In this document: in pieces, positions 21,993-32,639 of the stretch
Numbering within the stretch: position 1 is the first letter of the stretch
Layout of the letters: each line of letters begins with the position of its first letter
Origin: Vigna angularis
Lineage: Eukaryota > Streptophyta > Magnoliopsida > Fabales > Fabaceae
Direction: 5' to 3'
DNA: 64,000 nucleotides
Assembly: GCF_016808095.1 (NCBI RefSeq)
Contig: NC_068975.1
Coordinates: forward strand, 19,599,501 to 19,663,500
Notes under the pieces: model-generated
What the model was told of the DNA's origin: nothing
Seen by the model: the letters and a program-made list of their open reading frames with translations, nothing else
Databases searched by the model: none
Made by a program: the position numbers and the translations under genes

Positions 21993-22703
21993 TGGTTAGA
22001 GAGTCGAGCCATTTAATTAAATGGGCGAATTCGATGTGGTTTTGCTTATGTGTTTTTCTTTCCCTTTTCTCTATTTGTGCTTGATATTTGGAATAACTGC
22101 AATAACTGTTGGATATTGAACCCTAGGGTAGACAATATGTTTATATTTGCCTGGGGATTTTTTCTGGTTGTTTTGCAGGTGAGGGTTTGGGTATGCATAA
22201 TGTTCTCCCTTCACACACACACTTCTAGCATATCATGAGTGGGGCCCTATACCCGGGTCTGAGCGTAGCTTAGAATTAAAGGAGTTGTGTAGCGGTGTCA
22301 CTCTGGGATGTACTTCCTGTTTGGCTATCGTGAGAACTCCAGCTAGAGTCTGTTCTCTTCATTGTGTTTCCACACCTAGTTGATTACTCGACTGTTGTGG
22401 AGATGCTATGAAGGGGGCCATAGCTCTAGTGACCTTTGACCTTTAGGCTCAGGGAATCATCCTTGTGAGATTGCATATACTTGACCTTGAACTCCAAGCA
22501 GTGAACCTTTGGTAGGGCACGATGGGAGGAATATGTACTTCTGTAACCCTCACGCTGTTCATTTTTTTGTGATATTACATTTCATACCATGCATGTGCTT
22601 TGTTTCGTCATGTTGATTTATTATCATGCATCATATTCATACATCATTTAGTAACATGTTAATTTTAAAGGAAATCACAGGTACCTACTTGACTTTATAC
22701 GAG
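21993..22703 (+). other. Ogre untranslated leader
   Basis: About 0.7 kb lies between the primer site and ORF1. It contains the CCCGGGT/AGGGCCC-type phrase near 22243 that is also found in the reversed remnant at 14901-14945. No coding frame was seen. Confidence 0.6.
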
Positions 22704-24650
22704 ATGGATGTTAACACAAGATCCGATGCTACACGGCACACCGACTCTTCCGAGTTAAGAAAAAAGTATAGTCTAAGGACTCATGTTGGAAACTTGACCG
22801 GGCTGATAAACTTGGGCAAAAGGCTTAAGACTATAAAGAGAGAAACCTTTCAAAGAAGATTTGGAAATTTGTTGAATTTAATGGAGGTTGAAGTACAAAT
22901 ACCCGCTATCACAGCCTTGGCACAATATTATGATTCTCCGCTTCGATGTTTCACCTTTCAAGACTTTCAGTTGGCGCCAACCATAGAGGAGTTCGAGCAT
23001 ATCTTGGGTTTGCCACTGGAGGGCACCATTCCCTATCAACATTTAGAGCATCATGCCTCTATACCCACCATTGCTGCCATCATGAAATTACATCCCAAGG
23101 AGCTTGAAGACAGGATGATGATGAGGAATCAAGTGCATGGGTTATCACAGGGATATCTAGAGCAGTATTTACAACACTTGGCTGATAAAGAGGATTGGGA
23201 AACTTTCATGGATGTATTAGCCCTCACCATATATGGCATCATCTTGTTTCCCAAAATAGAAGAATTCGTGGATTATTCCGCGATAGACCTCTTCGTGGCG
23301 AGTAAAACTAGATCAGAGAATCCTGTAACAGCAGTTCTTGCGGATGTTTATGGGACCTTGAGTTTTTGCCATGAGAGAAAGGGAAAGAAGATTCTTTGTT
23401 GCTTACCGGCGTTGTATACATGGATGACAACTCGCGTGTTTAAGGAGATAGTCGATGTCAAAAGTCTATCGGAGACTTTGTCACACCAAGGGCTTAAAGG
23501 TAAAGGAGGAAACGATTGGGCCCGATTCCTTGCTGGCTTGAGCGAAAGAAGTATAAAATGGCGCCTTCCTTGGCTCGGAAATAAACTGGCTATCCAGCAT
23601 TGTGGTAGTTTTCCTAATGTGCCTCTCATAGGTGCCCGGTACTGTATCAATTACAACCCCCTTTTGGTGCAAAGACAATTTGGGCATCTCATGAAAGGGG
23701 CACCTTCATCAGATTACCTTGCTACCCTATTCATTTATTACGAAGACGGGCATTTCATCGAATTGCTAAGAAAGGTTAAAAGCGCCTGGGAAAATGTTGT
23801 TCGAGCAGAGAAGGACTTGAGGGATGGAGTAGTGGATAGCAGGGTTAGTTATCACACCTGGATTCTGGAGAGAGTGAAAGTAGTCAAGCTGCCTTTCAAG
23901 CCAATCAAGGATCAATCAGCTAGTGAAGGACCATCCCAAGCTCCAGAAAGTGAAGAGGTGCTACAATTAAAAGCTGAGATGGAGAAATTGAAAATGAGGA
24001 ATGCTAGGTTGGAAAACGAATTACAAAGGGCGCGTAATGATCTTGTGGATATGAAAAATGATAATGAAGAAAAGTCACGGGCTTATGAAAACCTTGTCAA
24101 AAGCCAGAAGGCTGAGAGGGATTATACATTTCGAGTGAAACAGGATCTAGCGGCCGCGAGTAAGGAATTATCCATGAGGGTAAATGAGAAGAAGGTGGCT
24201 TTAGAAGAGGGAAAGGAGTGGAAGCACCTCTACGAAGAAGCCAAAAGAGATAAGCGAGAAGCCCTGAAGAGATTAAGAGAAGCGCAGATTCAGATAGAAA
24301 AAGCGGGGCATGAGATGAAAGAGATGGCCATGTCGTTTGAGGCGGATATGAATCGGGAGCGTTGGAAGCTAACAGAAGCAGAGGAAGAGCATCAAACTCT
24401 GATAAAACAAATGGAGGAATATATCGAGGAACAGGAAGAGCGATGGAGGTCGATAGAATTTGAAGAAAGGCATCAGGCCTTGATAAAGCGAATGGAAGAA
24501 TACATCGCCGAGCAAGAAATGGCTGTAAACACTGGAAGGAAAGATTCTCTCAGTTGGCTGCTTTGGCAAACGGGGCAATTGAAGACATCCCCAGGATGGT
24601 GTCGAATGCTGAAGCAAGCACTCATTTTTGTAATTCACCAGCGGAAATAG
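22704..24650 (+). CDS. Ogre ORF1 (DUF7745-like, coiled-coil tail), frameshifted near the end
   Basis: This is the extra Ogre/Tat frame upstream of gag; its function in the element is unknown. I chose the ATG at 22704 (MDVNTRSD) although the frame is open from 22626. Residues about 50-410 form a globular part with phrases such as FTFQDFQLAPTIEEFEHILG, LPALYTWMTTRVF and PLIGARYCINYNPLLV, which resemble the legume domain annotated as DUF7745. Residues about 420-620 are a highly charged Glu/Lys-rich coiled coil. Near 24530 the frame shifts by one base: the last ~45 codons read as unrelated sequence, while another frame carries a better continuation that ends at 24721. It follows the leader and precedes gag by 0.4 kb. 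Confidence 0.8.
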   Translation: MDVNTRSDATRHTDSSELRKKYSLRTHVGNLTGLINLGKRLKTIKRETFQRRFGNLLNLMEVEVQIPAITALAQYYDSPLRCFTFQDFQLAPTIEEFEHILGLPLEGTIPYQHLEHHASIPTIAAIMKLHPKELEDRMMMRNQVHGLSQGYLEQYLQHLADKEDWETFMDVLALTIYGIILFPKIEEFVDYSAIDLFVASKTRSENPVTAVLADVYGTLSFCHERKGKKILCCLPALYTWMTTRVFKEIVDVKSLSETLSHQGLKGKGGNDWARFLAGLSERSIKWRLPWLGNKLAIQHCGSFPNVPLIGARYCINYNPLLVQRQFGHLMKGAPSSDYLATLFIYYEDGHFIELLRKVKSAWENVVRAEKDLRDGVVDSRVSYHTWILERVKVVKLPFKPIKDQSASEGPSQAPESEEVLQLKAEMEKLKMRNARLENELQRARNDLVDMKNDNEEKSRAYENLVKSQKAERDYTFRVKQDLAAASKELSMRVNEKKVALEEGKEWKHLYEEAKRDKREALKRLREAQIQIEKAGHEMKEMAMSFEADMNRERWKLTEAEEEHQTLIKQMEEYIEEQEERWRSIEFEERHQALIKRMEEYIAEQEMAVNTGRKDSLSWLLWQTGQLKTSPGWCRMLKQALIFVIHQRK

Positions 24651-24721
24651 AATTGTTTATTAATCATTGTAAATGGTTGGTGGGAGAGATGAAATCTTTC
24701 ATTGCCCGGGCGCGGGATTGA

Positions 24722-25061
24722 TGTACATCAGAATCATGTGTTTTGTTCCTTAGACGATGTAATGGATCAAATTTTCTTTAAATGAAAGATAGGGGATGTT
24801 TGTTTGGTATCGGCTTGTGTTAATTTTTCCATCAGTATTGTCATTGTTATCCTGTGATTTCCACTTATCACTAGCATGCATCATGTTTTCTTTTTGCATT
24901 TTTCATCCTTATCTAATTTAATTTAATAAAAAATAATCGGAAGTACAAGTGAGAGAACAACGACAAGTTTTCCAAGACATCCGTACAGGACCAGAGCTAA
25001 TTCGAAGGTCATGGAGGATTGAGAGCAGTCACACGAATCTATTAAGGCTGATGTCAGCCAG
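24722..25061 (+). other. Spacer between ORF1 and the open part of gag
   Basis: AT-rich to about 24950. Then gag-like codons appear in the gag frame before a TGA at 25018-25020, so the true gag start probably lies upstream of the open stretch. Confidence 0.5.
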
Positions 25062-25907
25062 TTGAAGGATCAGATGGCTCATATTTTGGCGGTTCTCGAA
25101 GCCCTGAAGACTACGGGAGGGGTGACGCCTGTGCAAGTTGAGGGAAGTGCTCAATATTACCCTTCGTTGTTCAATGCTGGGAGCCAATCTGTTTCATTCC
25201 CAATGTATGGATTGCCTCCAGGTTACACCCCACCTGTGGGAGAATACACAGAAGGAGAGCAGACTTCATTCTCTTTCCCTACCACTGCTAACCTACCGCC
25301 AATCAGTACTCAGGGGCCTGTTGTAATGTCTGCACCTATGGTAAATGAAGGGATGCATGCAGGCATGACTGATGGAATACGAGTAACCCCGGTGCCACCT
25401 GTGATTACCGGAGAGGGCTTTTCTACAAAGGCTGCGCCATATACTTCGTTTCAGGGGGTAACTAGAAATGTTGATGGGGCGAAGGATAAACTGGAGAGCC
25501 TAGAGGCAAGATTGAGGGCTGTTGAGGGGTATGAAAGTTATGGATTTGGGGATGTTTCTAGATTGAGCTTGGTTCCTGGCGTCAAAATACCACATAAGTT
25601 CAAAGCGCCAGATTTTGAGAAGTATAAGGGAAATACATGCCCAAAGAGCCATCTAACTATGTTTTGCAGAAAGATGGCTGCATATGCTTATGATGAGCAA
25701 CTGCTCATCCATGTTTTTCAAGATAGTTTGGCTGGAGTGGCGTTAAACTGGTATACCCATTTGGAGCCGACTCGAATTCGTTGTTGGGCGGACTTGGCTG
25801 ATGCTTTTGTGAAGCAGTATATATACAATACACATGTTGCGCCAGATCGTTTACAGCTGCAAAACATGTCGAAGAAAGACAACGAAAGTTTTAAGGAGTA
25901 TGCTTAG
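25062..25907 (+). CDS. Ogre gag, first open part
   Basis: This gives 281 codons of Gag, the particle protein. A variable Pro/Gly/Thr-rich N-terminal half is followed by the conserved Ty3 gag core: VPGVKIPHKFKAPDFEKYKG, then CPKSHLTMFCRKMAAYA and VALNWYTHL. The frame is closed by TAG at 25905-25907 where related Gags have glutamine, a CAG-to-TAG change. The same frame continues immediately at 25908. An earlier TGA at 25018 also sits in this frame. Confidence 0.85.
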   Translation: MKDQMAHILAVLEALKTTGGVTPVQVEGSAQYYPSLFNAGSQSVSFPMYGLPPGYTPPVGEYTEGEQTSFSFPTTANLPPISTQGPVVMSAPMVNEGMHAGMTDGIRVTPVPPVITGEGFSTKAAPYTSFQGVTRNVDGAKDKLESLEARLRAVEGYESYGFGDVSRLSLVPGVKIPHKFKAPDFEKYKGNTCPKSHLTMFCRKMAAYAYDEQLLIHVFQDSLAGVALNWYTHLEPTRIRCWADLADAFVKQYIYNTHVAPDRLQLQNMSKKDNESFKEYA

Positions 25908-26663
25908 CGGTGGAGGGAATTGGCTGCACAAGTTGAGACACCTTTGTATGATAAAGAAATGGTGGCAATGTTTGTAAATACGCTCCAACCACCATTTTAT
26001 GAACATATGGTGGGAAATGTATCTTCAAATTTTGCCGATATCATCGTGATAGGTGAGCGGATAGAGATCGGGTTGAAAAATGGGAAGATTGCATATGGCT
26101 CGTCGGTGGTTGCAAATTCCAAAAAACCCAATTTCAACTCAGGGAAAAGAAAAGAGGGAGATGTGCATGCAACAACTGCAACCCCCGTGTGGAGAGGTCA
26201 GGCTCCCACTCATAACTATCGACCATACTGGGGTCAACATCCACATGCAGCTAACGCGTCATTTGGTCATCAAATTAGGCCTCAACAACAACCAGGGTAC
26301 TATCAACCACAATACATTCCGACGAATGATTGGAGGGGAGGGGCAAACGTAGGTTCCAATATGAATGTGGGTCCAAATACTTATCCAAGAAGGAACCAAG
26401 AAAGAAATTATGTTAACTTTACCCCAATTCCTACCACTTATACGGAATTATTGCCTCATCTTATCAAACAAGGTCTGGTTGTCGTTTGTCCCCTGAAGCC
26501 TTTGCAGCCTCCGTACCCAAGAGGCTTTGATGCAGAGGCAAAATGTAGTTATCATGGAGGGGCCGCTGGTCATTCCACTGAGAGGTGTCTTGCTTTCAAG
26601 CATAAAGTGCAGACTCTAATTGATTCTGGGTGGTTAAAGTTCCAAGAGGATAAGCCTAGTATT
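25908..26663 (+). pseudogene. Ogre gag, second part, cut by the Copia insertion
   Basis: This is the same frame as the previous entry, beginning RWRELAAQVETPL right after the stop. It includes the end of the gag core (MFVNTLQPPFYEHMVGNV) and a His/Cys phrase (CSYHGGAAGHSTERC). At 26664 a Copia LTR begins and the frame breaks. It resumes exactly after the TSD at 35577. Confidence 0.85.
26659..26663. repeat. TSD GTATT of the nested Copia element, left copy
   Basis: GTATT at 26659-26663 and again at 35577-35581, immediately outside the two LTR ends. Confidence 0.92.
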
Positions 26664-27245
26664 TGTCAGAGCGGCTGCAGCGGAATGGTTAGCGTGGAAT
26701 AATAAACCAAGAGGGGGGGTGAATTGGTTCTTACTAAAAACGTGTGCCTTAAAAATTTCTACTCAATTAAACTTACTTAGCAGATAATAAAGACAATAAA
26801 GTAGAGTAAGGTTGAGAGAAATTTGCACAGATGATTTTATCCTGGTTCGGATCTTACCAATCCTACGTCCAGTCGCTTATCTCAAAACAAGATAAACACT
26901 TCACTAATCACAAAACTATTACAAACTACAATCACACAGATACAATTTGTAAAAGTTTAGAAAACACCTCTCTTGAAGCCACAAGAGTTGAAACAACACC
27001 TCCTTTGAATCTTCACAAAGGATGAAACACTTCCTCCGAATACTTCACGAAGGATGAATTCCTTTTCCAAACACTTCCTTAGATGCACCAAGGATGAACC
27101 AGCTATTCCTCTATCACCGTAGCAGTATTTCACCAACTCTACAGACAGAGTTTCCTTAGCTGAGCAAGAGCACACAATTCTCAAGAGTTTCAGAGTATTT
27201 GAGCACAAGGGAAGAGTAGTAGTTTTCTTGAGAGAAAATGAGAGT

Positions 27246-27255
27246 CTATTTATAG
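27246..27255 (-). promoter_or_regulatory. LTR TATA box (minus strand CTATAAATAG)
   Basis: CTATTTATAG on the plus strand lies downstream (in element direction) of the ATCGAT palindrome cluster and about 45 bases from the CTTTCTGACAG phrase. The right LTR has the same box at 35062-35071. Confidence 0.65.
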
Positions 27256-27302
27256 ACTCATCCAAAGGCTCCTCCATTTTTCGTTTTCAACCTTTCTGAC
27301 AG

Positions 27303-27566
27303 TGTTAATCGATTAGCTACAGTGGTTAATCGATTAACAACCCAACGGATACTTTAACGGCTCTAAAAACGGCTAGTTTTTCAAACGTTCACTATGTTAA
27401 TCGATTAACAGCCCTTGTTAATCGATTAACGCTAATCGATTAACACCCTCTGTTAATCGATTAGCACTGCACTGTCTCGCTTCTCCATGGCTCTCTGGAA
27501 CAATCGATTAACAGCCCTTGTTAATCGATTAACGCTAATCGATTAACACCTCTTGTTAATCGATTA
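27303..27566. repeat. Cluster of GTTAATCGATTAAC palindromes (left LTR)
   Basis: About nine copies of (G)TTAATCGATTA(A/G)C lie in 264 bp, many of them perfect palindromes. The cluster is repeated in the right LTR (about 35119-35383) and in shortened form upstream of the third ORF (29495-29566). Confidence 0.9.
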
Positions 27567-27760
27567 GCACTGCACAGAATTTTGCTTATGGCTTATTTTT
27601 ACATCACTTTTGAATGCATACATAAAACTACTAATTTTCCTATGTTCATACAATTATTACAAAAGATTACAAGTCTTCAAAGATCATTCTTCATGAGTCT
27701 TGTTTGTTCTTGACTTGATTTGGACATCATCAAAACTTCATCTTTATCAATTTGCTAACA

Positions 27761-27774
27761 ATCTCCCCCTTTTT
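27761..27774 (-). other. Polypurine tract of the nested Copia element
   Basis: On the minus strand AAAAAGGGGGAGAT directly abuts the 3' LTR. Three further AGGGGGAGA-type tracts lie at about 27910-27922, 27952-27961 and 27980-27989. Confidence 0.8.
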
Positions 27775-28103
27775 GATGATGATCAAAACTTTCTTGATTT
27801 AAAGCTTTCGGTAATAATCTGTATTTGAAACACAACTTAAGGAAGAAATAATTGTTAGGGTACTTAGAAATAAGTTTAAGGCTTAGAAATAAGTTTAAGG
27901 CTTTAAATATTTCTCCCCCTTTTTGATCATTATTAAAAAGTGATGAATAATATCTCCCCCTAAATGTATGAGAAATTATACTCCCCCTTAATAAAAGCAT
28001 ATATGCAAAGAATAACAACATACTTTTTATTGAATGCAAATAGGCAAGCATACAAGGAAATATAAAGTTCACATACTAAGAAAAACATAAAAACATAAAT
28101 TGC
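27775..28103 (-). other. Copia 3' untranslated stretch with extra polypurine tracts
   Basis: Between the third ORF and the LTR. It contains three reiterated purine tracts and AT-rich sequence, with no coding frame supported. Confidence 0.7.
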
Positions 28104-29237
28104 CTAAGACTCATCATCACTATCGGGAACATAGAGTTTTGCAAGTTTGTCAGCAATCTCCTTAAGATGATGATTAATTTCATCATAGCGAAGAGTGTGA
28201 TAAGCCATCATATCATCCATCCTTCTTTGTTGCATAGAAGCCATTGCTTCAATTTGTCTAGATATACTTTCTAGACTATATTCTTGTGGAGGATGGGATG
28301 GGCCAGCAACATTTGTTGGATGAGGCATAGGAATATCTTCATCTTCTTCAGCTGATGCGTCCTCTTCTTGTGCAATATCATCTTCAGCACGGACAAACAT
28401 ATTTCCTTGTCGTATAAACCCCATTTGATGCAATGTTGATTCCTCAATTTCATGATTTCTTAAGACGGTGAGAGATTTCTCTCCCGTAACATCAACTCCT
28501 TTATAAACACAAATTAAGGAAATAAGGAGGGGATATGGAAGATGACTTCTATCATACCTCTTTGCCCGGACAATAGTGTCGGAGATGAGATCTGCCCAAT
28601 TGATTTTGATATTTTGAGTAATGGCAGACATGAGCATGAGATCGATTTCAAAGCATTGTGCTAAATTTGAGCCTCTTGGACAAAGCAACCATACAATAAG
28701 ATAATGAAGAACCCTTTCCTCCATTCTAAGATTTCCTACAAGAAGATATCTCCTATTTGGTAGAGGTTGTTGAGGGTTGCGCATGAAAGAGCGATATGCC
28801 AAAATTTTGTTAAAATCACCAAAGTCATTTGGCACATGCATGGTATTTTCTAAGATGGGAAGATGAGCAACATTTGTCCAAATGTCATTATCCAGAATGA
28901 TATCTATCCCTTTTACACGAGTGTAAATAATACCATTTTGGGATTTGAGATTGTAGTAGAAAACTCTTACCAAATCTGGATAGTAACTCCCTTGAAGTTG
29001 CAGTAGATGCTGGACACCTTGCTCAATCAATTGCTGAGAAAATTGAAATTGATGTGTGGTAAACCAATTGAGATCTACAAATTTTTGACGAAGAATCTTG
29101 CGTTCTTTCCACATTTGTAGATATTCTTCATGCTTTCCATCATCGAAAATCCACCCTTGAATATTTGGACCACGTGCAATAGGTGTGCTTTCCGATCCAT
29201 AGCTTCTTCTTCTTCTTCTTCTTGATGGTTCAGCCAT
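28104..29237 (-). CDS. Third ORF of the SIRE-type Copia element (plant transposon protein-like)
   Basis: This gives 377 residues from the ATG at 29237 (MAEPSRRRRRRSYG). The frame is open further to 29432, but that part overlaps the proposed TATA region, so I prefer the internal start. There is a basic N-terminus, then a globular central domain (YYPDLVRVFYYNL, DNDIWTNVAHLPI, LHYLIVWLLCPRGSNLAQ, LPYPLLISLICVYKGV), an acidic linker, and a C-terminal coiled coil (ESISRQIEAMASMQ...). It resembles the family annotated as putative plant transposon protein domain. It sits in the position of the so-called env-like ORF of SIRE1, but the preferred protein has no membrane segment, so an envelope role is unsupported. 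Confidence 0.8.
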   Translation of the reverse strand: MAEPSRRRRRRSYGSESTPIARGPNIQGWIFDDGKHEEYLQMWKERKILRQKFVDLNWFTTHQFQFSQQLIEQGVQHLLQLQGSYYPDLVRVFYYNLKSQNGIIYTRVKGIDIILDNDIWTNVAHLPILENTMHVPNDFGDFNKILAYRSFMRNPQQPLPNRRYLLVGNLRMEERVLHYLIVWLLCPRGSNLAQCFEIDLMLMSAITQNIKINWADLISDTIVRAKRYDRSHLPYPLLISLICVYKGVDVTGEKSLTVLRNHEIEESTLHQMGFIRQGNMFVRAEDDIAQEEDASAEEDEDIPMPHPTNVAGPSHPPQEYSLESISRQIEAMASMQQRRMDDMMAYHTLRYDEINHHLKEIADKLAKLYVPDSDDES

Positions 29238-29387
29238 GATAAGTAGAGAGAATTTTGGGACAGCAAGAAAAACTGGACAGCAAAGAATTTTGGACAGCAC
29301 CAAAATTTGGACAGCAAGAAAATTGAAGAGATTTTGAGTGGGAGAGTGAATGGTAATGTTTGTGGGTAAAATGAGGGATTGTAGAGG

Positions 29388-29395
29388 TATAAATA
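29388..29395 (-). promoter_or_regulatory. TATA-like box of the internal promoter for the third ORF
   Basis: TATAAATA (TATTTATA on the coding strand) lies about 150 bases upstream of the preferred ATG. Further upstream, in the same order as in the LTR, are the CTAGCCGTT phrase (about 29455-29466) and an ATCGAT palindrome cluster. Inference: a private promoter derived from the LTR. Confidence 0.5.
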
Positions 29396-29494
29396 GGCTT
29401 AAAAACCATCCTCCAACGTGCAAAAATCTCAAAATAGCCGTTTATAGCCGTTACAACGGCTAGTTTTTGCAGTATTTACTGCCTGTAACGGTCG

Positions 29495-29566
29495 CTAATC
29501 GATTAACAGGGTGTGTTAATCGATTAGCGTTAATCGATTAACAGGGTGTGTTAATCGATTAACAGA
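29495..29566. repeat. Internal copy of the LTR ATCGAT palindrome cluster
   Basis: Four TTAATCGATTA(A/G)C-type palindromes separated by short GGGTGTG spacers. It lies between the end of pol and the third ORF and is related to the LTR cluster. Confidence 0.85.
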
Positions 29567-29609
29567 CGCTGATTTCCGAAAAACAACAAAAATTACTTAT
29601 TTCCACTTT

Positions 29610-32600
29610 TTAAGATGTTTTTAATATTCCTAACTCTCTTCTAAGCTCATAGAATCTATCCTTAGGCAATGCTTTGGTGAAAATATCAGCTAATTGATGT
29701 TGTGTATCAATATATTCTATCTCACAATCTCCCTTTTATACATGATCTCTAAGAAAGTGATGCCTAATCTCAATGTGCTTGGTTCTAGAGTGCATTATGG
29801 GATTCTTTGTAAGATTTATTGCACTTGTATTATCACACTTAAGTGGTATATGATCTAAGTGAATGTCATAATCTTCTAATTGCTGTTTCATCCATAAAAT
29901 TTGCGCACAACAATTTCCTGCAGCAATATATTCAGCCTCAGTAGTAGATAAGGCTACACATGCTTGTTTCTTAGAATGCCAAGAAACTAAGGAACTACCT
30001 AGAAGATGACATGTTCCACTAGTGCTTTTGCTATCTATCTTACAACCTCCATAATGTGCGTCTGAAAAACCTACAAGACTAGGTTCCGTTCCAGATGGAT
30101 ACCATAAACCAAATGATGCAGTTCCCTTAAGATATTTCAAAATTCTTTTAACTGCTGTAATGTGAGATTCTCTAGGACTAGATTGATACCTAGCACACAC
30201 ACAAACACTTTGCATAATATCCAGTCTACTAGCAGTAAGGTATAGCAAAGAACCTATCATGCATCTATATTGAGTTTGATTTACCTCTTTACCTGACTCA
30301 TCTTTGTCAAGATAGCAAGAGGTTCCCATAGGTGTAGATGCTTCCTTTGCTTTGTCCATTTCAAACTTCTTAAGAATTTCTCTACAATACTTAGTTTGAG
30401 AAATGAACGTACCTTATTTCATTTGCTTAATTTGAAGACCAAGGAAGAATGTTAATTCTCCCATCATAGACATTTCAAATTCACCCTGCATAGTCTTAGC
30501 AAATTCCTCACAAAGAGATTTATTAGTTGATCCAAAAATAATATCATCAACATATACTTGAATAATCAAAATATGTTTTCCGACTCTTTTAATAAACAAG
30601 GTGGAATCAACTTTTCCTCTATTAAAACCATTTTCTAAAAGAAAATTGCTAAGCCTTTCATACCAAGATCTAGGTGCTTGTTTTAAACCATAAAGTGCTT
30701 TCTTTAACTTATAGATGTGATTTGGAAATTTAAAATCTTCAAAACCGGGTGGTTGTTCAACATACACATCTTCTTTTATAAAACCATTTAGAAATGCACT
30801 TTTAACATCCATTTGAAACAATTTAAATTTCATTATAGATGCATAAGCAAGAAGTAGGCGTATTGCCTCTAACCTGGCAACTGGAGCATATGTCTCATCA
30901 TAATCTATACCTTCTTCTTGACTATATCCTTGAGCCACAAGCCTAGCTTTATTCTTGGTGATGTTTCCATCTTCATCAAGTTTGTTTCTGAATACCCATT
31001 TAGTTCCAATTACTTGATGAGTATCTTCCCTAGGAATCAATTCCCAAACTTGATTTCTTTCAAACTGGTTGAGTTCTTCTTGCATTGCTATACACCATTG
31101 TTCATCTTGAAGAGCTTCCTTAATGTTTTTAGGTTCAATCTGCGACATAAAAGCTACATTCATACAAAAATTAACTAAATTTCTTCTAGTGTTTACCCCT
31201 TTTGATATGTCGCCAATGATATTGTCCAATGATAATCCTCTAGGTTGTTGCCATATTTTGTTTAGATCTTCATCATCTTGAGGATTATTCATTTTCTCTT
31301 CATTTGTTGTCTTTTGCAAGTCTTCATTTTCACCTGCATCTGATTCATCTGACTCAAGAGGTTTTACCTCAAGGTCCACAATTTCATCAAAGACAACATG
31401 CACAGATTCTTCTATTTCAAGTGTTTTCCGATTAAAAACTCTATAAGCTTTGCTAGTTAGAGAATATCCTAGAAAAATAGCTTCATCGGATTTGGAATCA
31501 AATTTTCCTAAATTTTGTTTTCCATTATTTAAGACAAAACATTTGCATCCAAAAATTCTTAAATGTGAAACGTTTGGTTTCCTACCTTTAAAAAGTTCAT
31601 AAGGAGTACATTTCAAAATTGGTCTAATAAGCATTCTATTCAATACATAACATGCAGTACTCACAGCATCAGCCCAAAATTGTTTAGGAACACTATATTC
31701 ATTTAACATAGTTCTAGCAAGTTCCTCTAAGGATCTATTCTTTCTTTCTACAACTCCATTTTGTTGAGGAGTTCTAGGTGCAGAAAAATTATGAGAAATG
31801 CCATATTCTTCACAAAAAGTTTCAAAAGATTCATTTTGAAATTCACCTCCATGGTCACTTCTAATAGCCTTTATTTTCAAGTCCTTTTCATTTTGAACTA
31901 AATTTGCAAATTTTTTAAATTCTTTGAAAGCTTCACTTTTAAGAGTAAGAAAGAAAGTCCAAGTATATCTTGAATAATCATCCACAATAACTAAAGCATA
32001 ATAATTTCCTCCAAAACTTTTTATCCTAGAGGGACCAAATAAATCCATGTGCAAAAGTTCTAAGGGTTTTAAACTAGAAACAACATTTTTCGAATGGAAA
32101 GATGATTTCACTTGTTTTCCCTTTTGACATGCATCACACAATTTATTTTTCACATATTTTAGTTTTGGTAAACCAATTACTAAGTCTTTAGAAATGAGTT
32201 TATTCAATTGTTGCATATGAATATGTGCAGCTCTTTTATGCCATAACCATGGATTTTCTTCTTTTACTACTAAACATGAAATATTCCTATTTGATGCATT
32301 TTCTAAATCAATCAAATAAATATTGTTATGCCTAATTCCTTTCAAAGCAATTTCAGAAGAATCATTTTTATAAATAGTGCAAGAATTTTGTTCGAAGGTT
32401 ACCTTGAATCCTTTATCGCATAATTGACTAATGCTAATTAAGTTATGCTTTAATCCTTCCACATATAGCACGTCTTTGATCATCAAGGTATCTTCACTTC
32501 CAATATCTCCAATTCCAAGGATTTTTCCTTTGTTGTTATCAGCATAGGTGACAAAGCCTCGTTCCTTTTTCCGGAAGCTTGTAAATTTCTTTTTATCTCC

Positions 32601-32639
32601 AGTCATGTGTTTTGAACATCCACTGTCAAGACACCACAT
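29610..32639 (-). pseudogene. Copia pol: protease, integrase, RT, RNase H (two nonsense codons)
   Basis: The polyprotein frame starts near 32639. Order: protease ([11 protein letters not shown]), GAG-pre-integrase with the zinc-binding region ([22 protein letters not shown]), integrase core ([31 protein letters not shown]), RT ([40 protein letters not shown]), RNase H (KSTSGTCHLL, STTEAEYIAAGNC) and the C-terminal ADIFTKALPKDRF phrase ending at a TAA at 29610. In-frame TAAs at 30414-30416 and 29736-29738 split it into 741-, 207- and 41-codon pieces. The second stop replaces a codon usually read as glutamine. All catalytic motifs are otherwise intact. About 105 bases and a frame change separate it from gag. 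Confidence 0.92.

Larger units (their letters stand above)
26664..27760 (-). repeat. 3' LTR of the nested Copia element
   Basis: It reads TGTCAGAGCGG...GCTAACA on the plus strand and is 1,097 bp long. It holds six or more ATCGAT-centred palindromes (27303-27566) and a TATA box (minus strand) at 27246-27255. Confidence 0.95.

Noticed and set aside
26831..27277. Frames on both strands inside the Copia LTRs (also at 34647-35093)
   Set aside because: Identical in both LTRs, overlapping the TATA region; no support as genes.
28104..29432. A retroviral-type envelope protein with N-terminal membrane segments
   Set aside because: The hydrophobic stretches lie only in the 5' extension that overlaps the proposed promoter. 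The preferred 377-residue protein has no membrane segment.
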